NCBI GenBank assembly: GCA_964565715.1
Contig: CAZMGG010000015.1
Location: forward strand, 1 to 62,297
DNA: 62,297 nucleotides
Direction of reading: 5' to 3'
From: CAZMGG01 sp964565715
GTDB lineage: Bacteria; Planctomycetota; UBA1135; UBA2386
Shown: positions 7,882-15,700 of the stretch, piece by piece
Numbering within the stretch: the stretch's first letter is position 1
Layout: every line of letters begins with the position of its first letter
Notes under the pieces: generated by a model
Told to the model about the DNA's origin: nothing
Databases searched by the model: none
Seen by the model: only the letters and a program-made list of their open reading frames with translations
Translations under genes and position numbers: made by a program

Positions 7882-8288
7882 TTGCAGTCGCAGATCGGGT
7901 TCGTGAATCCATCGTCCACGCATTCCTTTGGGGAATCACATCCCCACTCATCACAGTACCAGTTGGCGCTGACCTGTGTCCACTCGCCGTCCACCCAGTC
8001 CCAGTGTTCAATCATCCATCCTGAGCAGGCATTGGTGTTGGCCTCGGAGAGAGAGCACCTGCAATCGGTGACCCACGTGCCACCCCCCAGGTTGACGTGG
8101 CGGGCGTGACATGGTGGAAACTGGCAGTCACCATCACAGTGCAGGCCCCATTCTCCTGACTGAGCCTGAGCCACACTGGCGGTGCAGGTGTCCGAGGTGT
8201 AGGCGTGAGGCGTGGCAGCCGCCGCAAGCGCCACAAGGAGGAAGAGACAGGCCAGGATCGTTGCCGAGCAGCTTCCGATCGGATGCAT
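7878..8288 (-). CDS. Cysteine-rich secreted protein (first of the cassette)
   Basis: A 136-residue protein with a signal peptide ('ILACLFLLVALAAAATPHA', cleavage near 25-30) and 12 cysteines in the mature part (35, 51, 55, 60, 76, 78, 88, 112, 117, 123, 133, 135), plus many Trp and Asp. The even number suggests disulfides. No family recognised, and no clear homology to the other cysteine-rich protein at 5147. The ATG at 8288 is preceded by agagga at a usable distance. It is the first gene of the overlapping cassette and follows a 127-base gap from the phosphatase gene. Confidence 0.75.
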   Translation of the reverse strand: MHPIGSCSATILACLFLLVALAAAATPHAYTSDTCTASVAQAQSGEWGLHCDGDCQFPPCHARHVNLGGGTWVTDCRCSLSEANTNACSGWMIEHWDWVDGEWTQVSANWYCDEWGCDSPKECVDDGFTNPICDCK

Positions 8289-8316
8289 GATTGGGTTCCT
8301 CTGGGGCAGGGGATTG

Positions 8317-8343
8317 TGTTTACCCCCCCCCCCGCGATGTCAA
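8317..8343 (-). promoter_or_regulatory. Candidate promoter with an 11-base G tract as spacer
   Basis: On the minus strand, TTGACA (8343-8338) is followed by a 15-base spacer that includes eleven consecutive G (8333-8323) and then TAAACA (8322-8317), 28 bases upstream of the ATG at 8288. The spacer is shorter than optimal; gain of one or two G would give 16-17. The hexamers are read by eye and the tract length could be a sequencing error. Confidence 0.4.
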
Positions 8344-8415
8344 GTGGATTCTCCAGCAGATGCCGCAGCGTTGATGGTCGTGGGTGCGGGTGGGCGGCGC
8401 CTGAGGTGCCGGCAC

Positions 8416-9186
8416 TCAGCCGAGCACGAGCGCCAGCGCCGCGTCGGCCAGCGCGCGATGGCTCGCCGCCACCACCGCGCCGTCGCTCTGCAGCGTCAGC
8501 GGCTCTCTGCGCCAGTCGAGCAGCACGCCGCCGGCCTGCTCCAGGATCGGCACCAGCGCGCAGAAGTCGTGGGCCTTCAGGCCGCGGTCCACCAGCAGGT
8601 CGGCGTGGCCCAGCGCGACGAGGCCGTAGGCGACGCAGTCGCCGCCGAACACGGTGAACGCCACCTGCCGCCGCAGCCCGGGGAAGCCCGGCGTCTCGCG
8701 CATCGGGTCCGGCGTCGTGCAGTAGAGCACGCTCTCCCCGAGCGGCCGGGGGGCGCGCACCCGCGCCTTCGTGCCGTTGTGCGTCGTGGCGAAGCCCGGC
8801 GCCGCGCGCCAGCGTTCGCCGAGCGCCGGACAGTCCATCACGCCGAGCACCGGCCGGCCCTGCCAGCAGAGCCCGATCAGGGTGCCGAACAGCGGGTTGC
8901 CGGTGGCGAAGGCCTTGGTGCCGTCGATCGGGTCCAGCACCCAGCACAGCTCGGCGTCGCCGTTCTCGTGGGCCTGCTCCTCGCCGCGGATGCCGTGGTC
9001 CGGGTGCCGCGCGCGGATCGCCGCGCGCAGGGCCTGCTCGATGCCGGTGTCGGCCTCGGTGACCGGCGTGCGGTCGCCCTTCAGCGTGGCGGTGGCGGTG
9101 CGGAACCAGCGGCGGGCGATCGGCCGGGCCAGGTCGGCCAGTTCGTCGGCGAAGGCGAGCAGGCGCCGCCAGTCGGGCTCGGTCAT
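8416..9186 (-). CDS. Inositol monophosphatase-family phosphatase (histidinol-phosphatase type)
   Basis: A 256-residue cytoplasmic enzyme of the Mg2+-dependent IMPase superfamily. Visible motifs are 'TPVTEADTGIE' (about 40-50), 'IRGEE' (66-70) and 'WVLDPIDGTKAF' (82-93), which supply the metal-binding Glu and Asp residues; 'AHDFCALVPILEQAGG' is the C-terminal metal/substrate segment. The sequence reads most like HisN-type histidinol-phosphatases, but substrate cannot be fixed; inositol phosphate or 3'-phosphoadenosine phosphates are alternatives. The start at 9186 (MTEPDW) fits family length; a longer frame to 9222 exists. Its 3' end is duplicated at 5667-5770. A methyltransferase and a tyrosine phosphatase lie upstream, probably co-transcribed. 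Confidence 0.85.
   Translation of the reverse strand: MTEPDWRRLLAFADELADLARPIARRWFRTATATLKGDRTPVTEADTGIEQALRAAIRARHPDHGIRGEEQAHENGDAELCWVLDPIDGTKAFATGNPLFGTLIGLCWQGRPVLGVMDCPALGERWRAAPGFATTHNGTKARVRAPRPLGESVLYCTTPDPMRETPGFPGLRRQVAFTVFGGDCVAYGLVALGHADLLVDRGLKAHDFCALVPILEQAGGVLLDWRREPLTLQSDGAVVAASHRALADAALALVLG
8428..8531. repeat. 104-bp direct repeat, copy 2 (within the intact phosphatase gene)
   Basis: Partner of 5667-5770; see that entry for mismatches. This copy lies within the intact phosphatase gene, ending about ten bases before its stop, and joins smoothly to the rest of the gene upstream. Confidence 0.9.
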
Positions 9187-9235
9187 GGCCGGGATCATGC
9201 CGGCGGCCGGGCGCCGCGCCACCGCCGGCCGCGGC

Positions 9236-9880
9236 TCAGAGCGGCCGGTCGAGGTAGAACGCGGTGGCCCGGCGGCCTTCCTCGTCGAGCTCGCGCTTCT
9301 CCAGCTCGGCGTGGATCTGGTCGACGGCCCGCGGCGTGCGCAGGATCTCGTCGGCCGGCCGGCCGGCCTGGGCCAGCGACCGGCCCAGCTCGCTGGGGAT
9401 GAAGTCGCAGCGCCGCAGGTGGAAGTGATGCGTGCGCCAGCCGAGGTACCACGACCACTTCGTGTAGTAGTCGAAGCTGCGTTCGTTGAAGGCGCGGACG
9501 TGGGTGGGGTCGGCCCAGGCGCCCAGCGACAGCTCGTAGGGCACCACCAGCTTCAGCACGCCGCCGGTCTTCAGCAGGTGCAGGATCGTGGTCATCGCCG
9601 CCGGCAGGTCGCGGATGTGTTCGAGCACGTCGTGGGCCACCGCCTCGTCGAAGGTGCCGGGGCCGAGACAGACGGTGCCGAACCGCTCGGTGCGGAAGGT
9701 CAGCACGCCGTCCGGCGGCAGCGGCCGGCTCAGGTCGTGCAGGATGTCCGGGCGCCAGCGTGGCTCGATGTCGAGGTTGAGCCACTCGGGGCGGAAGTTC
9801 TTGCCGCTGCCGACGTGCAGCACGCGGGGCAGGGCCGGCACCGGGATCGGGGCGGTTCCTTCGGCGACGACGAGTCCCAT
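9236..9880 (-). CDS. Class I SAM-dependent methyltransferase
   Basis: A 214-residue cytoplasmic protein. 'VLHVGSGKNFRPEWLNLDI' (about 20-38) is the SAM-binding motif I and acidic motif II, as in the Methyltransf_11 family; 'AVAHDVLEHIRDL' (about 80-92) and 'GGVLKLVVPYE' match motifs around the active site. 'ADPTHVRAFNERSFDYYTKW' is typical of planctomycete and proteobacterial relatives acting near polysaccharide loci. Substrate unknown. It lies 36 bases after the tyrosine phosphatase gene and 49 before the IMPase-family gene, on the same strand, so one transcript is likely. Confidence 0.8.
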   Translation of the reverse strand: MGLVVAEGTAPIPVPALPRVLHVGSGKNFRPEWLNLDIEPRWRPDILHDLSRPLPPDGVLTFRTERFGTVCLGPGTFDEAVAHDVLEHIRDLPAAMTTILHLLKTGGVLKLVVPYELSLGAWADPTHVRAFNERSFDYYTKWSWYLGWRTHHFHLRRCDFIPSELGRSLAQAGRPADEILRTPRAVDQIHAELEKRELDEEGRRATAFYLDRPL

Positions 9881-9916
9881 GGCATGGGCTGCATCGGCCC
9901 GCGACGGGCGGGTCCT

Positions 9917-10462
9917 TTAGCCGTCCGGCCAGTGCGCCTGCACCCAGTCGGGGAAGGCGAGCGTGCCGTGGAAGGGCGCGTAGGCGTCGAGCACGGCGCC
10001 CATGTTCTCGGTGCCGAAGGCGCCGAGGTGGCCGTAGGGGATCAGCGCCAGCTCGGCGCGGGCCGCCTGCAGGTCGCCGGTGCGGTACAGCACGTAGAGC
10101 GCGGCGGCCAGCCCGGTGCGGTCGGCGCCGGCGCGGCAATGCAGCAGCAGCGGGTAGTCGGCGGTCTCGAAGGTGCGCCAGAGGGCCAGCAGCGTCTGCC
10201 GCGACGGCCGGCGCATCGCCGACATGGGGATCTGCACGAAGGCGATGTCGGCGCCGAGCGCCGCGCGGGCCGAGCCGCGGGGGGCCTCGCCGTTGCCGCG
10301 CAGGCAGACCACGGTGTGCAGGCCGTAGCGTTGGATCCAGCGCGACAGGGTGTCCTCGTCGACCTGCGAGCTGCGGTAGACGCGGCCTTCGTCCAGCGTG
10401 TGCAGGTTGACGCAGGCGGGCAGGGCGAGGAGCAGCGCGGTGGTGGCGAACGTGGCCCGCAT
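9917..10462 (-). CDS. Lipoprotein tyrosine/dual-specificity phosphatase
   Basis: A 181-residue protein. The N-terminus 'LLLALPACVNL' is a lipobox, so it is probably lipid-anchored outside the inner membrane. The signature 'HCRAGADRTG' near residue 110 is the C-x5-R P-loop of cysteine-based phosphatases with the following Thr-Gly; an upstream 'VCLRGNGEAPRG' segment fits the general-acid region of this superfamily. The ATG at 10462 is chosen because it starts the signal peptide; the frame extends further upstream without sense. Targets are unknown: phosphoprotein, phosphoinositide or inositol phosphate are all known for relatives. Confidence 0.8.
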   Translation of the reverse strand: MRATFATTALLLALPACVNLHTLDEGRVYRSSQVDEDTLSRWIQRYGLHTVVCLRGNGEAPRGSARAALGADIAFVQIPMSAMRRPSRQTLLALWRTFETADYPLLLHCRAGADRTGLAAALYVLYRTGDLQAARAELALIPYGHLGAFGTENMGAVLDAYAPFHGTLAFPDWVQAHWPDG

Positions 10463-10540
10463 GCCGGCATTGGAGCCGGGGCCGCGGCCGGAAGGAAGCC
10501 TCGCCGTTGCGCCGCGGCCCGCCGCGGCGACGATGCTGGC

Positions 10541-10990
10541 ATGAGCACCGCCAGCAAGACCCGTCCCGATCACCACGACGCCGACATCGTCCTGCGTCTC
10601 TACGACCTGCGCCGCGAGGCCGTCATGCGCCAGTCCCGCGACGCGATGATGAAGTTCCTGCCGCGCAGCGCCGAGGAGGTGGTGGCGCTGACCGCCATGG
10701 ACCATCCGCAGAACGCCGCCTGGCGGCAGGTCACCTCCTACTTCGAGATGGCCTATGGCATGGCGCGGCACGGCATCCTGCACCCGGACTACCTGGCGGA
10801 GAACACCGGCGAGGGCCTGTTCCTGTTCGCCAAGGTGCATCCCTGGCTCGAGCAGATCCGCAAGGCGACCTCGCCGCTGGCGTTCCAGAACGCCGAGTGG
10901 CTGCTCGACAATTCGGCCTCGGCGCGGCAGCGGTTCGAGCTGTTCCGCGGCCGCGTGGCGAAGATGCTGGGCGCCGGCAAGGCCGGCTGA
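10541..10990 (+). CDS. Conserved-looking hypothetical protein
   Basis: A 149-residue soluble protein, mainly alpha-helical, not recognised. 'ADIVLRLYDLRREAVMRQSR' followed by 'FEMAYGMARHGILHP' and 'NTGEGLFLFAKVHPWLEQIR' reads as a compact helical bundle with conserved aromatic residues. No signal peptide, metal site or nucleotide motif is seen. It is encoded opposite and divergent to the phosphatase gene (start 10462) and runs tail to tail with recD, 6 bases apart. Confidence 0.6.
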   Translation: MSTASKTRPDHHDADIVLRLYDLRREAVMRQSRDAMMKFLPRSAEEVVALTAMDHPQNAAWRQVTSYFEMAYGMARHGILHPDYLAENTGEGLFLFAKVHPWLEQIRKATSPLAFQNAEWLLDNSASARQRFELFRGRVAKMLGAGKAG

Positions 10991-10996
10991 CCGGCC

Positions 10997-12733
10997 TCAG
11001 GCGGGCGCCTCGGGCGCCGCGAGCATCGCGGCGAGGCCGGAGCTGCGTTCGGGCCAGCGGCTCAGCGCGGCCTCGAGCACCGCCAGCGGGCCGTGGATCG
11101 TCGCGCGGACGCGGGCGCGGGTGACCGCGGTGTAGACCAGCGGCGCGTGGCAGAGCGGGCCGTCCTGATCGGGCAGCAGCAGCAGCACCTCGTCGAACTC
11201 GGAGCCCTGCGCCTTGTGCACGGTCATCGCGAAGGCCGTCTCGCACTCGGGCATGCGGATCGGTGCGATCGGTCGCAGGCCCTCGGCGGTGGGGAACCAG
11301 ACCTGCATGCGCCCCTCGGCGTCGGGCCAGCAGACGCCGACGTCGCCGTTCATCAGGCGCACCGACAGGTCGTTCCTGGTCACCAGCACCGGCCGGCCGC
11401 GGAACCATGGCCCGGTGCGGGCCAGGCCCTGGAAGGGCGCCTGCAGGGCGCGGTTGCAGGCCTCGACGCCGAACGGGCCGTGCCGGGTGGCGCAGAGCAC
11501 GCGGAAGCGGCCGAGGGCGGCGAGGGCCGCGCTGGCGTCGGCGGCGTCGCGCAGCGCCAGCAGGGCCGGCTCGGCCGGCTGCAGGGCCGCGGCCAGGTCC
11601 CTGGGCTCGGCGCAGGCGAGGTCCGGGCTGCCGGCCCGCAGCGCGGCCAGCGCCGCCGCCCGGCCGCCGCCGGCCAGGGCGCGGGCGAAGGCGCCGAGGC
11701 CCGGGCCGCGGAAGCGCCAGTTCCTGTGCAGCATGACCACCGCGTCGGCCAGCGGCTGCGGCTGGCCCGGCAGCGCGGTGCCGGTGATCGCCGCGTAGTC
11801 CTGCCGGAGGCGCGGGCCGGCGCCGCGTTCGGGCGCGGCGATGCGGCAGAGGTCGCCGAGCACCTGGCCCGGGGCCACCGAGCTGAGCTGGTCGCGATCG
11901 CCGAGCAGCACCAGCCGGCCGTCGTCGGGCAGGGCCTGCAGCAGCGCGTCCATCAGCAGCAGATCGACCATGCTGGCCTCGTCGAGCACCACCAGGTCGA
12001 ACGGCAGTCGCCGGTCCGGGCCGAACCGGAAGGCATCGTGCTGCGGCAGGTAGCCGAGCAGCCGGTGCAACGTGCGCGGCCGTTCGGGCTCGCCCAGGGC
12101 GGCGCCGGCCTGGGCCAGCGACTCGGCCAGCCGGGCGGCCGCCTTGCCGGTGGGCGCGCACAGCGCCAGCCGGAGATCGGGCTGCAGGGCGCGCAGGACC
12201 TGGAGCAACCGGGCTGTGGTGGTGGTCTTGCCGGTGCCGGGACCGCCGGTGATCACCGCCAGCCGGGAGCGTACCGCCGCCAGCACCGCCACCGCCTGCC
12301 AGTCGGGCTCGTCGGCGCCAAGGTCCGGGAACGCGGCCCGCAGGGCCGCGGCGAGGCGGGCCGGATCGACGGCGGGCGGATCGGCCAGCGCGCGGCGGAT
12401 CGCCGCGGCGATGCGCTGCTCGGCCCGGAAGTGGCGGCGCAGCCACAGCCGGTCGGCCTCGTCGAGGCAGAGCGGCAGGGTGCCATCGCCGGCGCACAGG
12501 CCGCTGGCCAGCAGTTCCTCGCGCCAGTGCGCGGCCGGCGGGAACGGCGGCAGGCCGGGCAGGGTGCGGCCCGACCAGTCGCCGAGCCGGACGCAGCTGT
12601 CGCCCTCCTGGCGCGCGGTCGCCAGCAGCAGCACCGTGGCCCGCAGCAGGTCGCGGTCGCCGCCGCGCTGCAGTTCGCCCAGCAGCGCCGCCAGGTGCGC
12701 GTCGCCGCGCCCCGGTGCGAACGGTGCGGTCAT
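10997..12733 (-). CDS. recD: RecD, exonuclease V alpha subunit (5'-3' helicase)
   Basis: A 578-residue SF1B helicase. 'VITGGPGTGKTTT' (Walker A, about 162-174), 'LALCAPTGKAAARL' (motif Ia), 'LVVLDEASMVD' (Walker B) and 'LVLLGDRDQLSSVAPG' (motif III) are present, and near the C-terminus 'FAMTVHKAQGSEF' and 'YTAVTRAR' (motifs V and VI). Length is near the E. coli protein. The ATG at 12733 overlaps the recB stop (ATGA), the usual recB-recD arrangement. RecD drives DNA unwinding on the 5'-ended strand in RecBCD. No recC is present beside it. Confidence 0.92.
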   Translation of the reverse strand: MTAPFAPGRGDAHLAALLGELQRGGDRDLLRATVLLLATARQEGDSCVRLGDWSGRTLPGLPPFPPAAHWREELLASGLCAGDGTLPLCLDEADRLWLRRHFRAEQRIAAAIRRALADPPAVDPARLAAALRAAFPDLGADEPDWQAVAVLAAVRSRLAVITGGPGTGKTTTTARLLQVLRALQPDLRLALCAPTGKAAARLAESLAQAGAALGEPERPRTLHRLLGYLPQHDAFRFGPDRRLPFDLVVLDEASMVDLLLMDALLQALPDDGRLVLLGDRDQLSSVAPGQVLGDLCRIAAPERGAGPRLRQDYAAITGTALPGQPQPLADAVVMLHRNWRFRGPGLGAFARALAGGGRAAALAALRAGSPDLACAEPRDLAAALQPAEPALLALRDAADASAALAALGRFRVLCATRHGPFGVEACNRALQAPFQGLARTGPWFRGRPVLVTRNDLSVRLMNGDVGVCWPDAEGRMQVWFPTAEGLRPIAPIRMPECETAFAMTVHKAQGSEFDEVLLLLPDQDGPLCHAPLVYTAVTRARVRATIHGPLAVLEAALSRWPERSSGLAAMLAAPEAPA

Positions 12734-15700
12734 CGACCACCTCCGTCGAACAGGCCGGCCAGGGTCCGGACCAGCGCCGCCGGCGGGCGGTCGCAGTAGA
12801 GCCCGTCGGCGCTGTCGGCGCGGACGCCGCGCAGGAACGGATAGCACACGCCGCCGAAGTGCTGCTCGTAGTCGTAGCCCGGCAGCCGCTGCTGCAGCAG
12901 CCGGTGCACCGCCACGACGTACAGGTGGTACTGCAGCACGTAGTCGTGTTCGTGCATGCACGCCTGCCGGGCGTCGGGGCCGTAGGCCGCGGCGTCGTCG
13001 CCGAGGTGGTTGGACTTCCAGTCGAGCACGAACCAGCGGCCCTGTTGCTCGGCCACCAGGTCGACGAAGCCGGCCAGGAAGCCATCGATGGCGTGCGGCT
13101 CCAGCCGGCGCAGGCGTGCCGCGTAGTCGCGGACGTGGCCTTCGCCGTGCTCGCGGAAGGCCCGGCCGAGGTCGCGGGGGCGCAGTGCGGCCACCGGCAG
13201 CGTGAACTGCCACTCGACGGCGGCCGCATCCGGCCGCAGCCGGCCGAGGTCGAGGTCCAGCGCCGGCGCCCGGGCCCGGCTGAGGTCGCGCAGCATCGCC
13301 AGCACCGCCGCCGCCGGCTCGATGGGATGCGGGTGGGCCGTCGGGTCGTGCAGGCCGTGGCGCTGCAGTTCGGCCAGCACCAGGGCACGGGCGGCGGGCA
13401 GCCCGGGGTCGCGGCAGAGCGCGCCGAGGTCGAGGCGCTCGAGGATCGCGTGCAGGCACAGGCCGGCGGCCGGACCGCGGGCGAACGCGGCGATGCCGCC
13501 GGGCGCCGGGCGTTCGGCGCCGTCGTCGGCCGGCGCCGCCGGATCGGCGTGCTCGGGCCGCGCCTCGCCGGCGGTGCCGAGCGCCAGCGCCGTGAACGAC
13601 AGCATCCGTTGCGCTGGCGGCAGGCTCGCCGGCAACGGCCGCGGCCTCCCGCCATGGCCGGCCAGGCCGCGCCCGAGCGGGGCCGGCGGCGCGAGGTCCG
13701 GCGGCACCTCGACCACGGTCATCGCCGGACCCTGGGCCGCGGCGAAGGCGCGCAGTTCGGCGAGCCAGCGGTCGCGGCAGTCGCTGCTGCGCTTCATCGC
13801 CGCCTCGAGGTCCTGGTGGGCGCTGGCGCCGCCGAACAGCAGCAGGGCCAGGGCCGAGCGATGGGTGTTGCTGCCGCAGGCGAGGTGCACGACGCAACGC
13901 CGGCCGGCGCGGGTGAGCGCCACGTAGAGCAGGCGCAGGTCCTCCTGCAGGCGGTCCCGGTCGGCGGGGGTCTTGTGCGCCTCGTCACCCTCGAGGTCGA
14001 TGGTCATCCGGCCGTCGCCGTCGCGGAACGCGAATGGCGGCCGCGGCGCGGCCTTGCCGTCCCACAGGAACGGGCAGAACACCACCGGATACTCGAGGCC
14101 CTTGGCGCCGTGCACGGTGAGGATCTGCACCGCATCGGCATCGCTCTCCAGGCGCAGCTCGCGGCGCTGGTAGTCGATCTCGTCCTTGTGCTCGCGCTCG
14201 TGCCGCAGCCACTCGAGCAGCCCCTCCGGCGTCAGGTGGTGTTCGTGCTCGGCCTGGTGCAGCAGTTCGATCACCTGCAGCAGGTTGGTCACGCGCCGCT
14301 CGCCGTCGGGCCGCGGCAGCAGGCGTTCGCGGACCCGCAGGCCGGCCAGCAGGTCCTCGGCCATCACCACCAGCCCGTGCCGGTACCAGAGGCCGCGCCA
14401 GCGCTCCAGCTCGGTCCGCTCGCGCTCCCAGTCGGCGTCGCCGTCGATGGCGTGGATGGCGAGCCCGTCGCGGCCCCACAGCCGCGTGGCCCAGGCCGCC
14501 CGTACCAGGCCGTGGTGGTGCGGCTGCAGCAGCGCCTCCAGGATCCGGCTCCACTCCTCGATCTCGTCGCACTCGAAGACGTCGCCGGCCTTGCCGATGG
14601 CCGAATGGACCAGGGCCTCGCGCAGCGCGTCCTGCACCGCCACCGCCTGGGCGTTGGTGCGGGTCAGCACGGCGATGTCCGAGGGCCGCAGCGGCCGGCC
14701 GTCGATGGTCGGCTGCTGCCGCAGCAGCCCGGTGATCTCGCGCTGCAGGTCGGCGACCACGCGGACCTCGGCACCGTCCTTGGTCAGCGTCTTCTCGCCC
14801 GGAGCGGGCGGCACGAAGCGCCACTGCAGGGCCTGCGCCGGGTCGCCGGGCAGGGCGCGTTCGTCGGCCGTCCGCGCCGGCGTCACGTCGGGCATGGCGA
14901 TGCCCGCCTGCAGGAACGGCTCCTGACAGCGACGGAACAGGGCGATGATCGAGCGCACCAGGTCCGGATGGCTGCGGAAGTTGTGCTGCAGGGAGCTGCG
15001 GGCCGTGGCGTCCCGCTGCGCCGCCAGGTAGGCGTGCACGTCGGCGCCGCGGAAGCCGTAGATCGACTGCTTCGGATCGCCGATCAGGAACAGCGGGCGG
15101 TTGCGGAAGCAGGTGGCGAAGATCTCGTACTGCAGGCGGTCGGTGTCCTGGAACTCGTCGATCAGCGCCGCCGCGTGCCGGGCCTGCACGGCCGCCACCA
15201 GCGCCCGGCCGTGCTGCGGGTCGTGCAGGGCCGCGTGCACCCGTTCCAGCAGGTCCTGGAACAGCAGGACGTTGTGGCGCACCTTCTGCCGGTGCAGGCG
15301 CTGGTCGACGTCGCGCAGCAGGCTCCAGCGCATGGCGTGGGCGGTGCGGTCGACGGCCTTGCGCAACCGAGCGGCGGCGGCGAACACGCCGTTCTTCTCG
15401 AAGTTCTTGCTGCGACGGACGCCCTGCAGGCGGCTGCCGTCGAACTGCAGCAGGAGGGGCAGGCACCCGGGCCCGTCGCCGCGGCTGGCCTCGATCCGCT
15501 CCTGCAGGATCCCTGGCGTCAGGAACGCAGGAGGCGGGGCCTTGTTGGCGGCGTGGTCGATGCCGGCGAGGGCCTGCGTCAGGTCGCCGGGTAGCGCCGC
15601 CAGCGTGGCCTCGATGGCCGCCCGCACCTCGGCCAGCCCCTCGTCGGTGGGTTCCTCCGGCGGCAGCAGCACCACGTCGGGATGCCGCCGCCAGCGGAGA

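Noticed and set aside
7881..7923. Longer start (7923) for the CarboxypepD_reg-like gene
   Set aside because: It would overlap the upstream cysteine-rich gene by 46 bases; the GTG in the GTGA overlap at 7881 fits the coupling seen in the rest of the cassette.
5147..8288. The cassette as a toxin-antitoxin or bacteriocin system
   Set aside because: No nuclease, immunity-like or ABC export gene is present, and the exported proteins are larger than typical peptides. Kept only as an open alternative.
5771..8427. An insertion sequence between the two direct repeats
   Set aside because: No transposase or terminal inverted repeats were seen, and a 104-bp repeat is far longer than a target-site duplication.
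12715..15594. Long plus-strand frame of 959 codons opposite recB
   Set aside because: recB is fully supported by helicase and nuclease motifs; the opposite frame has no domain and shows the composition of a shadow.
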